Source of the DNA: Flavobacterium frigoritolerans
GTDB taxonomy: Bacteria; Bacteroidota; Bacteroidia; Flavobacteriales; Flavobacteriaceae
DNA: 64,000 nt
Reading direction: 5' to 3'
Assembly (NCBI RefSeq): GCF_025847275.1
Contig: NZ_JAOZEV010000008.1
Location: 1 to 64,000, forward strand
Shown here in pieces: positions 32,896-43,000 of the stretch. Both the position numbers and the translations under genes were made by a program. Within the stretch, counting starts at the first letter, position 1, and every line of letters starts with the position of its first letter. Below the pieces are notes generated by a model. The model searched no databases. It saw nothing but the letters and a program-made list of their open reading frames with translations, and was not told where the DNA came from.

Positions 32896-33165
32896 AAACT
32901 AATTACTAAAGAACGGTTACAACTGGAGCTAATAATCTGTATCGATTATTTAGGACTAGTCATTTTTTTAATATTAACTCAATACTAACTTCTCTTACTA
33001 AAACATATCTTATCTCTATACTCAAAATCTTCTTTAACGAAATCCTTTTGTTAAAATAAAACGAGCATTTTTTGTAACCAAATACAGATAGATGTTATAT
33101 TTCTCATATGAAAATCTATCAGAGAAAAACGATTAACTCATCTAATCGATGGCTTTTTCTATTAT
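32896..33165. other. Gap after the secretion operon
   Basis: 270 bp without a gene. A weak hairpin (CGATTA/TAATCG flanked by GAAAAA and TTTTTC) at about 33122-33159 may act as an additional plus-strand terminator. Confidence 0.4.
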
Positions 33166-33203
33166 AAAACCTAATACCAGAATCATATCCAGTATTAGGT
33201 TTC
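33166..33203. terminator. Bidirectional terminator between secretion and Rhs operons
   Basis: An 11-bp stem AAACCTAATAC/GTATTAGGTTT lies between the convergent operons. Its left arm and loop (32 bp, one mismatch) are repeated at 34811-34842, at the outer edge of an orphan Rhs cassette. Confidence 0.8.
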
Positions 33204-33222
33204 CTTATTTTAATAGATGCCC

Positions 33223-33675
33223 TTATCTTTTTAGACTTTCTTCATACTCTTGAGGTGTATTATATTTCAACATAGAACGCATTGCTTCAATATAAGTATC
33301 CTCATTATCCAAACTTAATTGTATTATGTAAGATTCTCCTGTATCTTGAATTGTATCAATATGCATATTATAAATACCATCAAATCTCTTTTCTTCACAA
33401 TTTCGAATATTAATTCTCAAGGTATTGATATCTTTAAAAACCTTGTAATCAGAAGAGACAGACCTAATTTCGCTATTATCTCTTTTAGTTATCCGTAAAT
33501 GATTATGATTTTCAAAACCTATTACATCATATCTTTTTAGAGTTAAATCCTCATTCTTATAACAAAATTTTTCAATACTCCATTCACCTTTTATCATATC
33601 AAAATATATATTTTTTTGATTGGTACTACAAGAAACTATTGCATAGAATAAAATAAATACTAATATCTTTTTCAT
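33223..33675 (-). CDS. Small lipoprotein, possible immunity protein
   Basis: 150 aa with lipobox (MKKILVFILFYAIVSCS, Cys near residue 16). The body looks like a lipocalin-like or other small beta domain (FDMIKGEWSIEKFCYKN...NEDTYIEAMRSML), similar in style to flavobacterial lipoproteins that start with an MxGxW segment. It is last in the Rhs operon, just after the orphan Rhs C-terminal cassette. By analogy with polymorphic-toxin loci, a cognate immunity role in the periplasm is possible; no family is recognised. Confidence 0.6.
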   Translation of the reverse strand: MKKILVFILFYAIVSCSTNQKNIYFDMIKGEWSIEKFCYKNEDLTLKRYDVIGFENHNHLRITKRDNSEIRSVSSDYKVFKDINTLRINIRNCEEKRFDGIYNMHIDTIQDTGESYIIQLSLDNEDTYIEAMRSMLKYNTPQEYEESLKR

Positions 33676-33678
33676 ATC

Positions 33679-33801
33679 TTAATTCGATTTTTTAACTGGT
33701 ATGGAAGTATCTGAATTTTCAACAGGAACAGTCCAGCTATTTACATTATTAATTTGTTCGACCTGAGCTTTAGAATTTAGCAACAGGAAGAGATACTTCA
33801 T
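33679..33801 (-). CDS. Very small ORF overlapping the end of the orphan Rhs cassette
   Basis: 40 aa, [16 protein letters not shown] to IPVKKSN, out of frame with the orphan Rhs C-terminal gene it overlaps by about 32 bp. It looks like the start of an exported protein, or like the frameshifted tail of the cassette, which stops at 33770. The codons beyond the stop read well in this frame. Confidence 0.3.
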   Translation of the reverse strand: MKYLFLLLNSKAQVEQINNVNSWTVPVENSDTSIPVKKSN

Positions 33802-34745
33802 TAATAATTTTTTCAGCTGCTTCTCTTATTTTTCTTCCTTCATTTCCATTTCCTCCAAACAACACAATATTTGCAATATCGGTCATATCTTTGATGTTTA
33901 CATTTTCTTTTTTGATTATGCCCTTTTTAACAGCATATTTCAAATCACTCAAAACTTGACCGACAATCGGATTGTTAGAATTTAAAACTTTTCCACTCCA
34001 ACTATCTTTTATTTCCCACGAAAGCACCTGTTTATCAAGAGCCATTTTATCATCAACCATAGCTTTCGTATCTATAAAATCTTTTATTCCTTTATAAATA
34101 TCATAAGTTAATAAGATAGCCATTGCACCTCCTATTGCAGGCATTGGTGTCAGTTCATAAGTTTTACCGAATGATGAGTTTGAAACAAAACTTTTCTTTC
34201 CAAATTTTTGTCTTCTATCAATTTGTCCATTTCCTTTGTTAAAGCGTACATCTTTATTAACTTGATAATTACTATCTTTAAAGGTATCATCACTATTACC
34301 ACTAAGATTATCAACATTATTATAACCCTCTGTTAATCCAAAGACATTTCTTGATGCTTCACCACTAGTAGCAAATTTCACCATAGGAAAACTTTCTTTA
34401 TATGTTCTTTGAAAATTATCGTTAAAATTCTCCAGTTTTAATTGAAGTCTTCCAGATGTAAATTCAACCCTTGCTTCATGGAAACTTAGGTACTCCAATC
34501 CTTCCAATTCCATTCCATCAATAACTCTGTTCTCACTAAAGGCATAAGGTGAGTTATGAGGATATAATCTAGTCAGCGGGTCTATTGATAAAAACCTACC
34601 CACTCTCGGGTCATGCATTCTAAAGGTATAATTCAACGAATTTCCTTCCCCTTTTAAATCATCATCTTTTTCCTGACCTTGGAAGCCGTAACGATATTCG
34701 TTGATATTGCCATGTCTTGTTGGGACTTGCATACCAAAAGGATAA
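33770..34745 (-). pseudogene. Orphan Rhs C-terminal cassette (rhs-CT fragment)
   Basis: 320 aa ORF (33770-34732) beginning [24 protein letters not shown], i.e. inside the Rhs core of the large protein at 37020-47822. Nucleotide homology to the large gene begins at TATCCTTTTGGTATGC, just before this Met. The core segment to [16 protein letters not shown] (1-75) is conserved. The following ~245 residues are a different variable C-terminus, with a long hydrophobic stretch ([20 protein letters not shown], about 200-220). It has no signal peptide and no promoter of its own. Displaced rhs-CT cassettes of this type are reservoirs for toxin switching by recombination. Toxin activity is unknown. Confidence 0.75.
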
Positions 34746-34810
34746 CACCTTATACTCTTTTCAAAGACCTTATAAAAACTGCTTTACTTTCTTAACTTCT
34801 ACCATACACC

Positions 34811-34842
34811 AAAACCTAATACCAGAATCATATCCAATATTA
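34811..34842. repeat. Duplicated half-terminator sequence
   Basis: 32 bp identical but for one base to 33166-33197 (AAAACCTAATACCAGAATCA and onward). The right arm of the hairpin is lost here. It marks the outer edge of the orphan Rhs cassette and suggests that a copy of the operon end was displaced by an insertion. Confidence 0.8.
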
Positions 34843-34895
34843 ATTTTGACATTTGAAAAACAAAGCAAATACCGATACATATGATACATTAGCAA

Positions 34896-35432
34896 TTATT
34901 TTGTCGTACCCTTATCCTCTCTATCACTTTTTTTACTCTCGATAAATTTTGCGATTTGTTTACTATTTGTCATTAATAGATACCCAATTATTATTTTAAT
35001 AAAATTAAAAAGTATCCACCTTGCATTGGAATAATCTTTAGGTGGGCTTCTTTCCTGAAAAAAAACAAAGACATCTTTTACTAGAGTTGGAATACTTTCT
35101 ATTAACATTATCCCACCGATTACAATTGTTGCAATTGAAATGATTGTAAAACTTTGTGAATCTAATTCTATATGCTGATTTTCAAAATTATTATCTAATT
35201 TTAGTTTACCAATTATCCAAGAAGTTTTAAACAAGCATATTCTAATTACAAAATAATAGATTACTAAAACTACTAACAGAATTAGATTTAATATTATAAG
35301 GCTTTCAATATCTCCGCTTTCATAAGCGTAATACATCGTTGAAAACCATTGTGGGATAATTGTTAAAGCTCCTAAAGCCAAAAGCATACCAAAAATTTTT
35401 ATTACTATAGTCCAAAATGTTTTGATTGTCAT
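34896..35432 (-). CDS. Integral membrane protein, possible immunity protein
   Basis: 178 aa with four predicted transmembrane helices (about 10-30, 45-68, 95-118, 142-165) and a charged C-terminal tail (ESKKSDREDKGTTK). No family is recognised. It lies in the group of small genes downstream of the Rhs protein, and multi-pass membrane proteins of this size are common there as immunity proteins or passengers. Confidence 0.6.
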   Translation of the reverse strand: MTIKTFWTIVIKIFGMLLALGALTIIPQWFSTMYYAYESGDIESLIILNLILLVVLVIYYFVIRICLFKTSWIIGKLKLDNNFENQHIELDSQSFTIISIATIVIGGIMLIESIPTLVKDVFVFFQERSPPKDYSNARWILFNFIKIIIGYLLMTNSKQIAKFIESKKSDREDKGTTK

Positions 35433-35536
35433 TTATACTTTTTTTATTTACTGTTTTGTTTTTCATTCGATTCATGTTACACATTCTTTTTTTTTAAAAT
35501 AAAATGTAACAATAAGATTATATTGGTAAAACCGAC

Positions 35537-35899
35537 TTATTTATATTTAAACCCAGCCTTAACAATCTCTATTGAATCCGTGACTTCTTGGTCTAAATGT
35601 ATTTTAGAATACTTAGGGTCAACACTTGATAAATCAACTCTATAATATCTATTTATTGTTTTTCTCATATCATTAGAAACATAATCCCCAGAATAATATT
35701 TTTCTTGATTGAAGAAAAAATAAAACCGTGCATAAGTATAAGTCTTTCCTGATTTTATTTCATACACTTTGGCAATTGTAGTGAATTTACTTTTATTAAT
35801 CATTTCATTATTCTTGCTTTCATCTCTATTTGACAGATATATAAAAAAGACCATTGTTAAACAAAAAAGAGTGCCTAATATTTTTTCAGTTCTAGTCAT
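35537..35899 (-). CDS. Small membrane-anchored protein
   Basis: 120 aa from ATG 35899 (MTRTEKILGTLFCLTM); a TTG start 39 bp upstream is possible. It has one N-terminal transmembrane helix (about 6-24), then a soluble domain containing YAYFRFYF-like aromatic strands (TYTYARFYFFFNQEKYYSGDY). Such proteins recur beside flavobacterial toxin genes, but I recognise no named family. Confidence 0.6.
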   Translation of the reverse strand: MTRTEKILGTLFCLTMVFFIYLSNRDESKNNEMINKSKFTTIAKVYEIKSGKTYTYARFYFFFNQEKYYSGDYVSNDMRKTINRYYRVDLSSVDPKYSKIHLDQEVTDSIEIVKAGFKYK

Positions 35900-35952
35900 T
35901 ATGTTAAAATTTAGAATTAATGTCTTTATTTCTATCAAATGACTATTACCGC

Positions 35953-36465
35953 TTATAATTTCGGCAGTTTATTATTCTCAATCCCTCCTGAAATATGCAG
36001 TTTTTCATCTGCTCGATAAATTAGATAAAAAAAGCTTTTACATTCTTCCTTATCTATAAAATAGGATAACTGTTTATTTTTATTAGATTTAATCAATTGA
36101 TTTTTTTTCTCATATAACTTATTTACCATATCCTCAAATAATTCCTGATTTCCAATAAAGTCAAAATGATAACTTACCAAAGAATCATTAAGAAAAGTAA
36201 AATAATAATCAGTTTTTATTCTTTCTCCATTATAAATAATTGAATCTGAATATGTAAATGAATGAAAATTACCTATGTCATTTTCTCCTTTTTTAAGATT
36301 CAACGGAGTGATTTTTTTCTTTAAATCATAAATATTTATACCTAGTTTTTCATCTTTAACTCCTAGCATGGAAAAATTTGAATAGCAAGATGTTTCTTTT
36401 TCTTTATGATTACATGAAATAAAAAATGATAGTATTAAAACATTAAGACATAAGACTCTTTTCAT
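35953..36465 (-). CDS. Small lipoprotein, possible immunity protein
   Basis: 170 aa with lipobox LILSFFISC (Cys near residue 18). The mature domain has alternating polar/aromatic strands (LKKGENDIGNFHSFTYSDSIIYNG). It overlaps the preceding membrane-protein gene by 23 bp, so the two are probably translated together. No family is recognised. Confidence 0.62.
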   Translation of the reverse strand: MKRVLCLNVLILSFFISCNHKEKETSCYSNFSMLGVKDEKLGINIYDLKKKITPLNLKKGENDIGNFHSFTYSDSIIYNGERIKTDYYFTFLNDSLVSYHFDFIGNQELFEDMVNKLYEKKNQLIKSNKNKQLSYFIDKEECKSFFYLIYRADEKLHISGGIENNKLPKL

Positions 36466-37015
36466 AATATGCGTATTTTTTTAAGAAATCTAAATCAAAG
36501 AAGAAATCATTATAATTATTCTTATTGACATAGATAAAAGTTTTTTTATAATTGAATAGGTAGATTTCAAAATTTTTAACATCCATTCTAAAAGGCTCAC
36601 TAATAAAGGATACATCCTTATTTGATATTTTAACGATAAATTTTAACCTAATTAACAAAATTTCTTTTGGTCTTTTATCATTTGAAAAAAACAAACTATC
36701 ATAGAAATATAACAATGAACTTCTCGATTCTACTTTAGATAAAATATGGTTTGAAGTTATAATTTCACATTTATTAAAATCTACTTTTACTTTCAACCCT
36801 TTATTTTTCAATCCTAACTTACCTCTAGCAGAAACATTATTTACATTGTTTAAATCATTTTGTATGCTCATTTTTATTAAAAGGAAACTTATAAGAACTA
36901 AAATACTACCAATAAGTATAAACGTAAATTTTAAATAAAAACTAACGATACTAAGAGTAGTGCCAATAATGAGTAAAAAGCCAAGGCTAAATAACAAAAT
37001 AGATAATCGTGCCAT
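36443..37015 (-). CDS. Membrane protein directly after the Rhs toxin, candidate cognate immunity
   Basis: 190 aa with two N-terminal transmembrane helices (ILLFSLGFLLIIGTTLSIVSF and FTFILIGSILVLISFLLI, about 6-48) and a soluble C-terminal domain of about 135 aa. It starts only 4 bp after the stop codon of the 3600-aa Rhs gene, the classic position of the specific immunity gene for the current rhs-CT. The assignment is positional. Confidence 0.65.
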   Translation of the reverse strand: MARLSILLFSLGFLLIIGTTLSIVSFYLKFTFILIGSILVLISFLLIKMSIQNDLNNVNNVSARGKLGLKNKGLKVKVDFNKCEIITSNHILSKVESRSSLLYFYDSLFFSNDKRPKEILLIRLKFIVKISNKDVSFISEPFRMDVKNFEIYLFNYKKTFIYVNKNNYNDFFFDLDFLKKYAYYEKSLMS

Positions 37016-37019
37016 AATT

Positions 37020-40000
37020 TTATTTATTTATATTTAAAAAAATTGCGTGAATAGTAGCACTGTTATTTTGATATTCTATAATAACAGCGTTTTTTGGTTC
37101 TTCTTTAGAATGTTTAGAATCATCAAAAAGCTGTATATAATCTTTATAACCTCCTTTTATCAACTTATTTGCTGATGCATCATTGATGTATATTACTTGA
37201 AAGTTTTTAGTGTAGTTCTGATTATATTTATTTATGAAATCCTTAGTTTTTGATAATCCTCCTGTTTTTGCTTTATTAAAATCTTTGTAAAGAGAATGAT
37301 TAAAATCTTGATTACTATTTTCAAATTGTTCCTGAGAAAAACTACCTACAGGAGATAAAGCTAGAGCATCAAGGTATTTAGGGTTATCTTGTTTAACTGC
37401 CGATGACGTTAAATTAAAAAGTGCTCCGAATAGAGGCATTGTCTCAAATAGCTTTCCAACATTTTTATAGTAAGCAGCACTTCCTTTACTTGATAAGTTT
37501 TCTATTTGATTTAAACCTTTAGTTGTAATTACTTTACCTGTTGAATTATTTTTAAAACCAAAGTTTTTTCCCATTGTAACTTCTTCAATTTGCTTACCGT
37601 CAATTAAGTTAACTGTCTTGCTTTTTGATAATACTGAAGTTTGATATATTTTACCATTACTACCAACCATAAACCCGTCTGCCATTTCTTTTAGTGCTAA
37701 TGAATATGATTTATTTATTAATAAACTTCCAAATTTTTCACTTGAATCATACAGCATTTGTTTCATAACATCAAGCCCGTCAATTGTCATAATGATTGGT
37801 GAACCTTGATTTGCATTTTTGGTTATAACTATTAATTTTTCTCCTCCTTCTAGTTCTACGGCATCAATTACTCTATTCTCACTAAAAGCATAACTACTAT
37901 TCCACGGATACTCATGAGATAACGGGTCAACAGCAAAGAATCTACCAATCCTCGGGTCATGCATACGATATTTGAAGTTAATCGAATTACCTTCACCTTT
38001 AATCTCATCGTCCTTTTCCTGTCCTTGAAATGAATAGCGATATTCGTTGGTATTTCCATGTCTAGTTGGGACTTGCATACCAAAAGGAAAATAATCAGAA
38101 TAACTAAGAACGTCTGGATAGAGCGTATTTTTATCTATTAATTTTCTATCACTTACCACCGAAAGTACGTTTCCTAAATGGTTTGATAGCTCATATTGCT
38201 TATCTCCCACAAAACGATAGGCTATAATTGGCGTACCTGGAACAGTTGCAGTTCCTTTGCCTTGAGCGAGTCCTTCGCAGGCATCGCCTATGCCATTTTT
38301 ATTAGCATCTTCCTGTCCAGGATTGGCAATCGTAGGACAATTGTCGCATACATCACCTATACCATCTCCATCGGTATCAATTTGGTCAAAGTTAGGAAAA
38401 TTTATACAATTATCGCAAGCATCTCCTCTTCCGTCTTTGTCTGTATCGAGTTGGTCTGGGTTATAGATTAAGCAGTTATCACAAACGTTTCCTACTCCGT
38501 CTTTATCATCATCTTCTTGCAATGGGTTAAATACAAATGGGCAATTGTCATTTATATCCAATATACCATCGCCATCGCTATCATCGGCTCTTGTACCACA
38601 GTAACTTTCAGAAAAAAACGTCTTGCTTAACGTCATTTTTTGTCCTGTTGTAGAACTGGCTGTTGTTCCTCTTCCTTCATCAAAACCAAAATAATTGGTC
38701 TGGATGTCTTCTAATTCCTGTCCATTATCTACTGTATATCCAAAATCGCATAGTTCGGTTTTTAGCCCGTTATAAATACTTCTCTCACCTGGATGATGGG
38801 TAATGGCTGTGGCTCCTAATGAGTTTTTTGGTAATACTATATAAAGATTTTCATTACCCGTTCGCATAGCATTCTCTTTTTTCCTATTGTATATGTTACT
38901 TGCAGTGGCTTTGGTAGCATACACGTTTCCGTTTATTGTGATGGTTACATCATACTCATCTGAGTTTGCGCTTTGTTTGATTAAAGTTGTTAAATCCCAT
39001 TCGTCTTCTGGTATAGCTGTAGCAGTAATTTTGTAATTAGTGACCGATTTAGAGCTATAATAACGAAGACGCCCATTGCCTGACTTGTTTCTATAATTTT
39101 CATGATTTCTCTTGTATTTTATCAACGAAACTTCCGGAACATATCCAGCAGCAGTTTTCGTAACTGATAGTAAAACCGAACTTAGGTAAGAATACGAATT
39201 GTCTTTGGGCCATGATTCTCCTTCTTTACTTGTACCATGTAAAGCCGCTATTAAATTGGTTCCTTTATTATCTGAGTCTATTTTTAAATGTGCTGCCAGG
39301 GTTATCGATTCCGTTTTTGGCAATGCGTTTTTAAATAGATTAATAGTACTTTCTGATCTTTCATCCCAGGTGGCTCTAGCTTCTGGGGTGTTCATATTTA
39401 ATCCTGATTGTTCTGTAACTACTCTAGGATCAATTAAAACTGTAGGTTCTGTACCAGCCAGTAGCCTGCTTCTAGCCGATTTAAGATTTTTAGGCATTAT
39501 ATCGGCTGTGATTTCTTTTCTTCCTCTCTCGACTCCTAAACGGCTACTGCCATAAATATCCTGTTCTACCAAATAATATTTAAGTATTTCTCCTTGTTTT
39601 ACCATTTCATAGGTACTCAACACATTACCTTGTACATCGCGCTGGTAATAGGTGGTAGTAACATTGGCTCCATTGGTAACTGTTTTGGCTGTTCGATTGC
39701 CTAGTCCATCATATTCAAAACTTATGATTGTACCGTTGCCTTTGGTAACCGATTTTACTTTTCCATCTACACGCCAATCTATTTTTAAATCTTCTTGTTT
39801 ATCGGCAATTAATTGTCCTATGTCATCGTATTTGTAATTATCGGCACTTTGATTATCAATGTCAAGCGAACTATCATTAGGATTTTTGGTATCATTAGTA
39901 AATACACCATTAGGAACAGCATCATTTACATGCCTTAATTTGTTTGTACCTGCTGTATAATCATAAGTAAGCTGATCCATAAGCGTAATTGCTCCTGTAG

Positions 40001-43000
40001 CTGCTGGTGCCCAACGATTCAGTTTGTCTAGGTTTCCGTTGCGATCATAACTGTAATTAGAGCGATAGCCACTTGTAGGCATATTGGTTCCTAAATATTG
40101 GTTATACGAAATAGATTGAGAGGTCATTTCTTTAATCCTGTTCAATTGATCGTATTGGTAATAATTAAATTGTGTTGCAATAGGTTTCTGTTGATTATCT
40201 AACAATGAGGTTACCATTTCTTTGATATTACCATTGTATAGGTTTAAATCCTGTTCTAATTTTGCCCCTTTGCTAAAGCTAAAAATAGCATTGTCTCGCA
40301 TATTAAATCGCGATTGGTAATCGCCTTTGTAATAATTTAAGGCAAAACCAAAGGCATCCTGAGCTACATTTAATCCGTCTTTACCGGCATCGTATTGTGA
40401 ACCTATTCTTTCGGAATTGACTCCTTTTAGCCAGCCTTGCAGGGTATAGATATAATCTAATCCTTGTACTTTTTTATCTCCAAGTTCTACACGTGCTAAT
40501 GGACCGTGGTCGTAATACAAATAATTGGCTTCTTTTTCCCAAATAACATTATCGGTACTGGTATATACTTGCTTAATCCTATTATCGGCATCGTATTCAT
40601 AGCGGTGTATAAATTGGTCTTTGGTACTCTCTGGCTGGTAGGTTACTTTGTTTACATTCCCACTAATTAAATCGTAGTTATAAACTACTTTCTTGCGATC
40701 TTGTTTGAGTTTGGTTAATTCTGTATTATTATTGATATGGTAAATCAACTCTTTTACATTTCCATGTACATCATAATCGTAAGCTATTGCGTTGTTGTAT
40801 TTATCGTATGCTTTTACCTCGGTTAATTCTGTTTTTAACTGATCGTAATACAGTACTGCTGTTACTCGCTTATGGTTATTATTAACTTCATAAGCAGTAA
40901 ACCAATCTTTGGTATCTGCCATTGGAACATCATATACCGTTTTTGTTACCTGATCAAATAGTACTCCTTGATTATAAGGATACTTATCTGCAATAGCATC
41001 TACTGGTACTAGGGCATTGTTATTTGTAAAAACAAGTCTTCCGTTGTCATTAATTGTTAATGCTCCCTTAGTTTTTGCTTCAAATTGTCCTGCTTCAGTA
41101 ATTCGTCCCAAGCCATCATAACGAGTATAACTAAAGAGTGGTTTAATTATTCTTTGATTTTCATTTTGAGAGGCTACAATTCTTCCTAATGCATCGTATG
41201 CAAATCGGGTTACTCCTCCGTCGGGTGTTTTTTGCCATACCAATTGGTTTAGCGAGTTGTAACGGTATTGGGTTTGCATACTATGATTTGGAGCTACCGC
41301 AACACCATTTACCAGTGCCGTATCGTCTTTTTCGGGTGTAGTTTCTCTTACCGTTTTTATAGTTTCATTTGCTGTTGGAGCTAATCTTTTTACTCCTTCT
41401 GGCGGAACGGTCTGGATTAAATTCCCTGCCTGATCATAATAATACAAGGTATATTGATACTCTTTATCCATAGCTGTCTGAGTTAAGGTTTCGGTTAATC
41501 CTTCTAGAGATGCTTTTAGATAACGTTGTTTAAATGCTGCTTTTTTATTGGCATAAAAAGCCTGTTCAATTTCTTGTTTGTTGGCTGCTTTTACTGTATT
41601 TGCGTATATTTCGCAAGGTGTTCTGGTTTCGGTTACAGGAACTTCCATGCTAAATGCTGGTCCCATAATTGCTGGGGCACAAACCCTATAATCTGTAACA
41701 TATTGATTTGCATATTGCAACCAGCTAGCCAATTCCTCGGTTTTATTTGTTTTTTGTCCTGCAACATAATTCCTATACTTATCAAGAACTTCTGGTGTAC
41801 GTGGATTTCCATATCTTAATTTGGTAGCACCAAACTCTGCGATTGTTATAAAAAGCGGGTTTTGTACTGTTGTTATTTGCAGTTTAGTTAAATAGGCTAT
41901 ATAATCAGTGCTGATATACCCAAAATTGGCCTCACAGAAATAGTTGCCATCAACTGCTAGATTTGTTGGAATTTCATAATCTGGTACTATCGCCTTTACG
42001 CTTATTTTAAAAGCATTCCATTTATCGCCACATACTATTGGAGCAACCGCAGCAGGTACACAAATATCATTGCAATTTGATATTGCCTCTCGTAAGAAAA
42101 CAGATCTGATGTTTGATTTTGAAATAAGTTGGGTGGTTTGAAATGGGTCAAAATCTTTTGTAATCACTCCATTTTCATCCATAATCATCTCATATGAAAT
42201 ATCATGAGTAATAGTCCTGCTTTTTAATAATTTTGGTCTACTTAATGGTTGTTCTCCATTAAAAAAACGACATATCTCAGCGCTTTCTCCATACCAAAAC
42301 CCATTTATTCTATCATACCAAACCATAACAGCCATTATAGCATTTTGCAGAATATTGATGTTACCCTGCGTATCGGTATACTTAATTTCTACCCAATTAG
42401 AATTTCTAACGGGACCTTTTCCTATTATATCTATTGAATTAATAGAATCTAAATCTTTTAGATTCATATTGCTTATTTGTATACTTCCAATATAATAATT
42501 ATCATCTGGTCCAAAATATGGGGAATTATTAAATTGAATAGTTACACCACCACTTGTCATTCTCATAGCATATTCGTCGAATATAACTGGAGCTGAAAAA
42601 TGTCTAATACCACCATTTACTATGTTACTATATAGTTCTTTAACTTTAGATTTCTCTAAAAAAGTTGTTATAACTGGATTACTAGACGTTTTTGCATACT
42701 TAAAATAAGGATCGGAACCTTTATTTATTCCAATTGATATTTTATTTCCAGTTTCATCAATTTCATGATTTTCAGGAAGTAAAAGATGATTTATCATATC
42801 TTTTAAACCACTTTCGAATATAAGCTCGTCATTAGCATATTCTGAACAAGCAACAACTTTTGATGGTTCGGTTGGTTCTTTTATATCACAAAGATCTCCA
42901 ACGCCATCTCCGTTATGATCCCACTCGCTACAGTCGTCACAACAGCTAAAATAAAGTGGTTTATTGGTATTTCCAGAAGTGACCATTCCTGTTATTTGTC

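Noticed and set aside
33770..34732. Independent, intact toxin gene
   Set aside because: It lacks signal sequence, promoter and the Rhs shell and starts mid-core, so it is treated as an orphan cassette.
38196..38471. Plus-strand ORFs inside the Rhs and SpvB-like genes
   Set aside because: All are antisense shadows in long repeat-bearing genes, without signals of their own.
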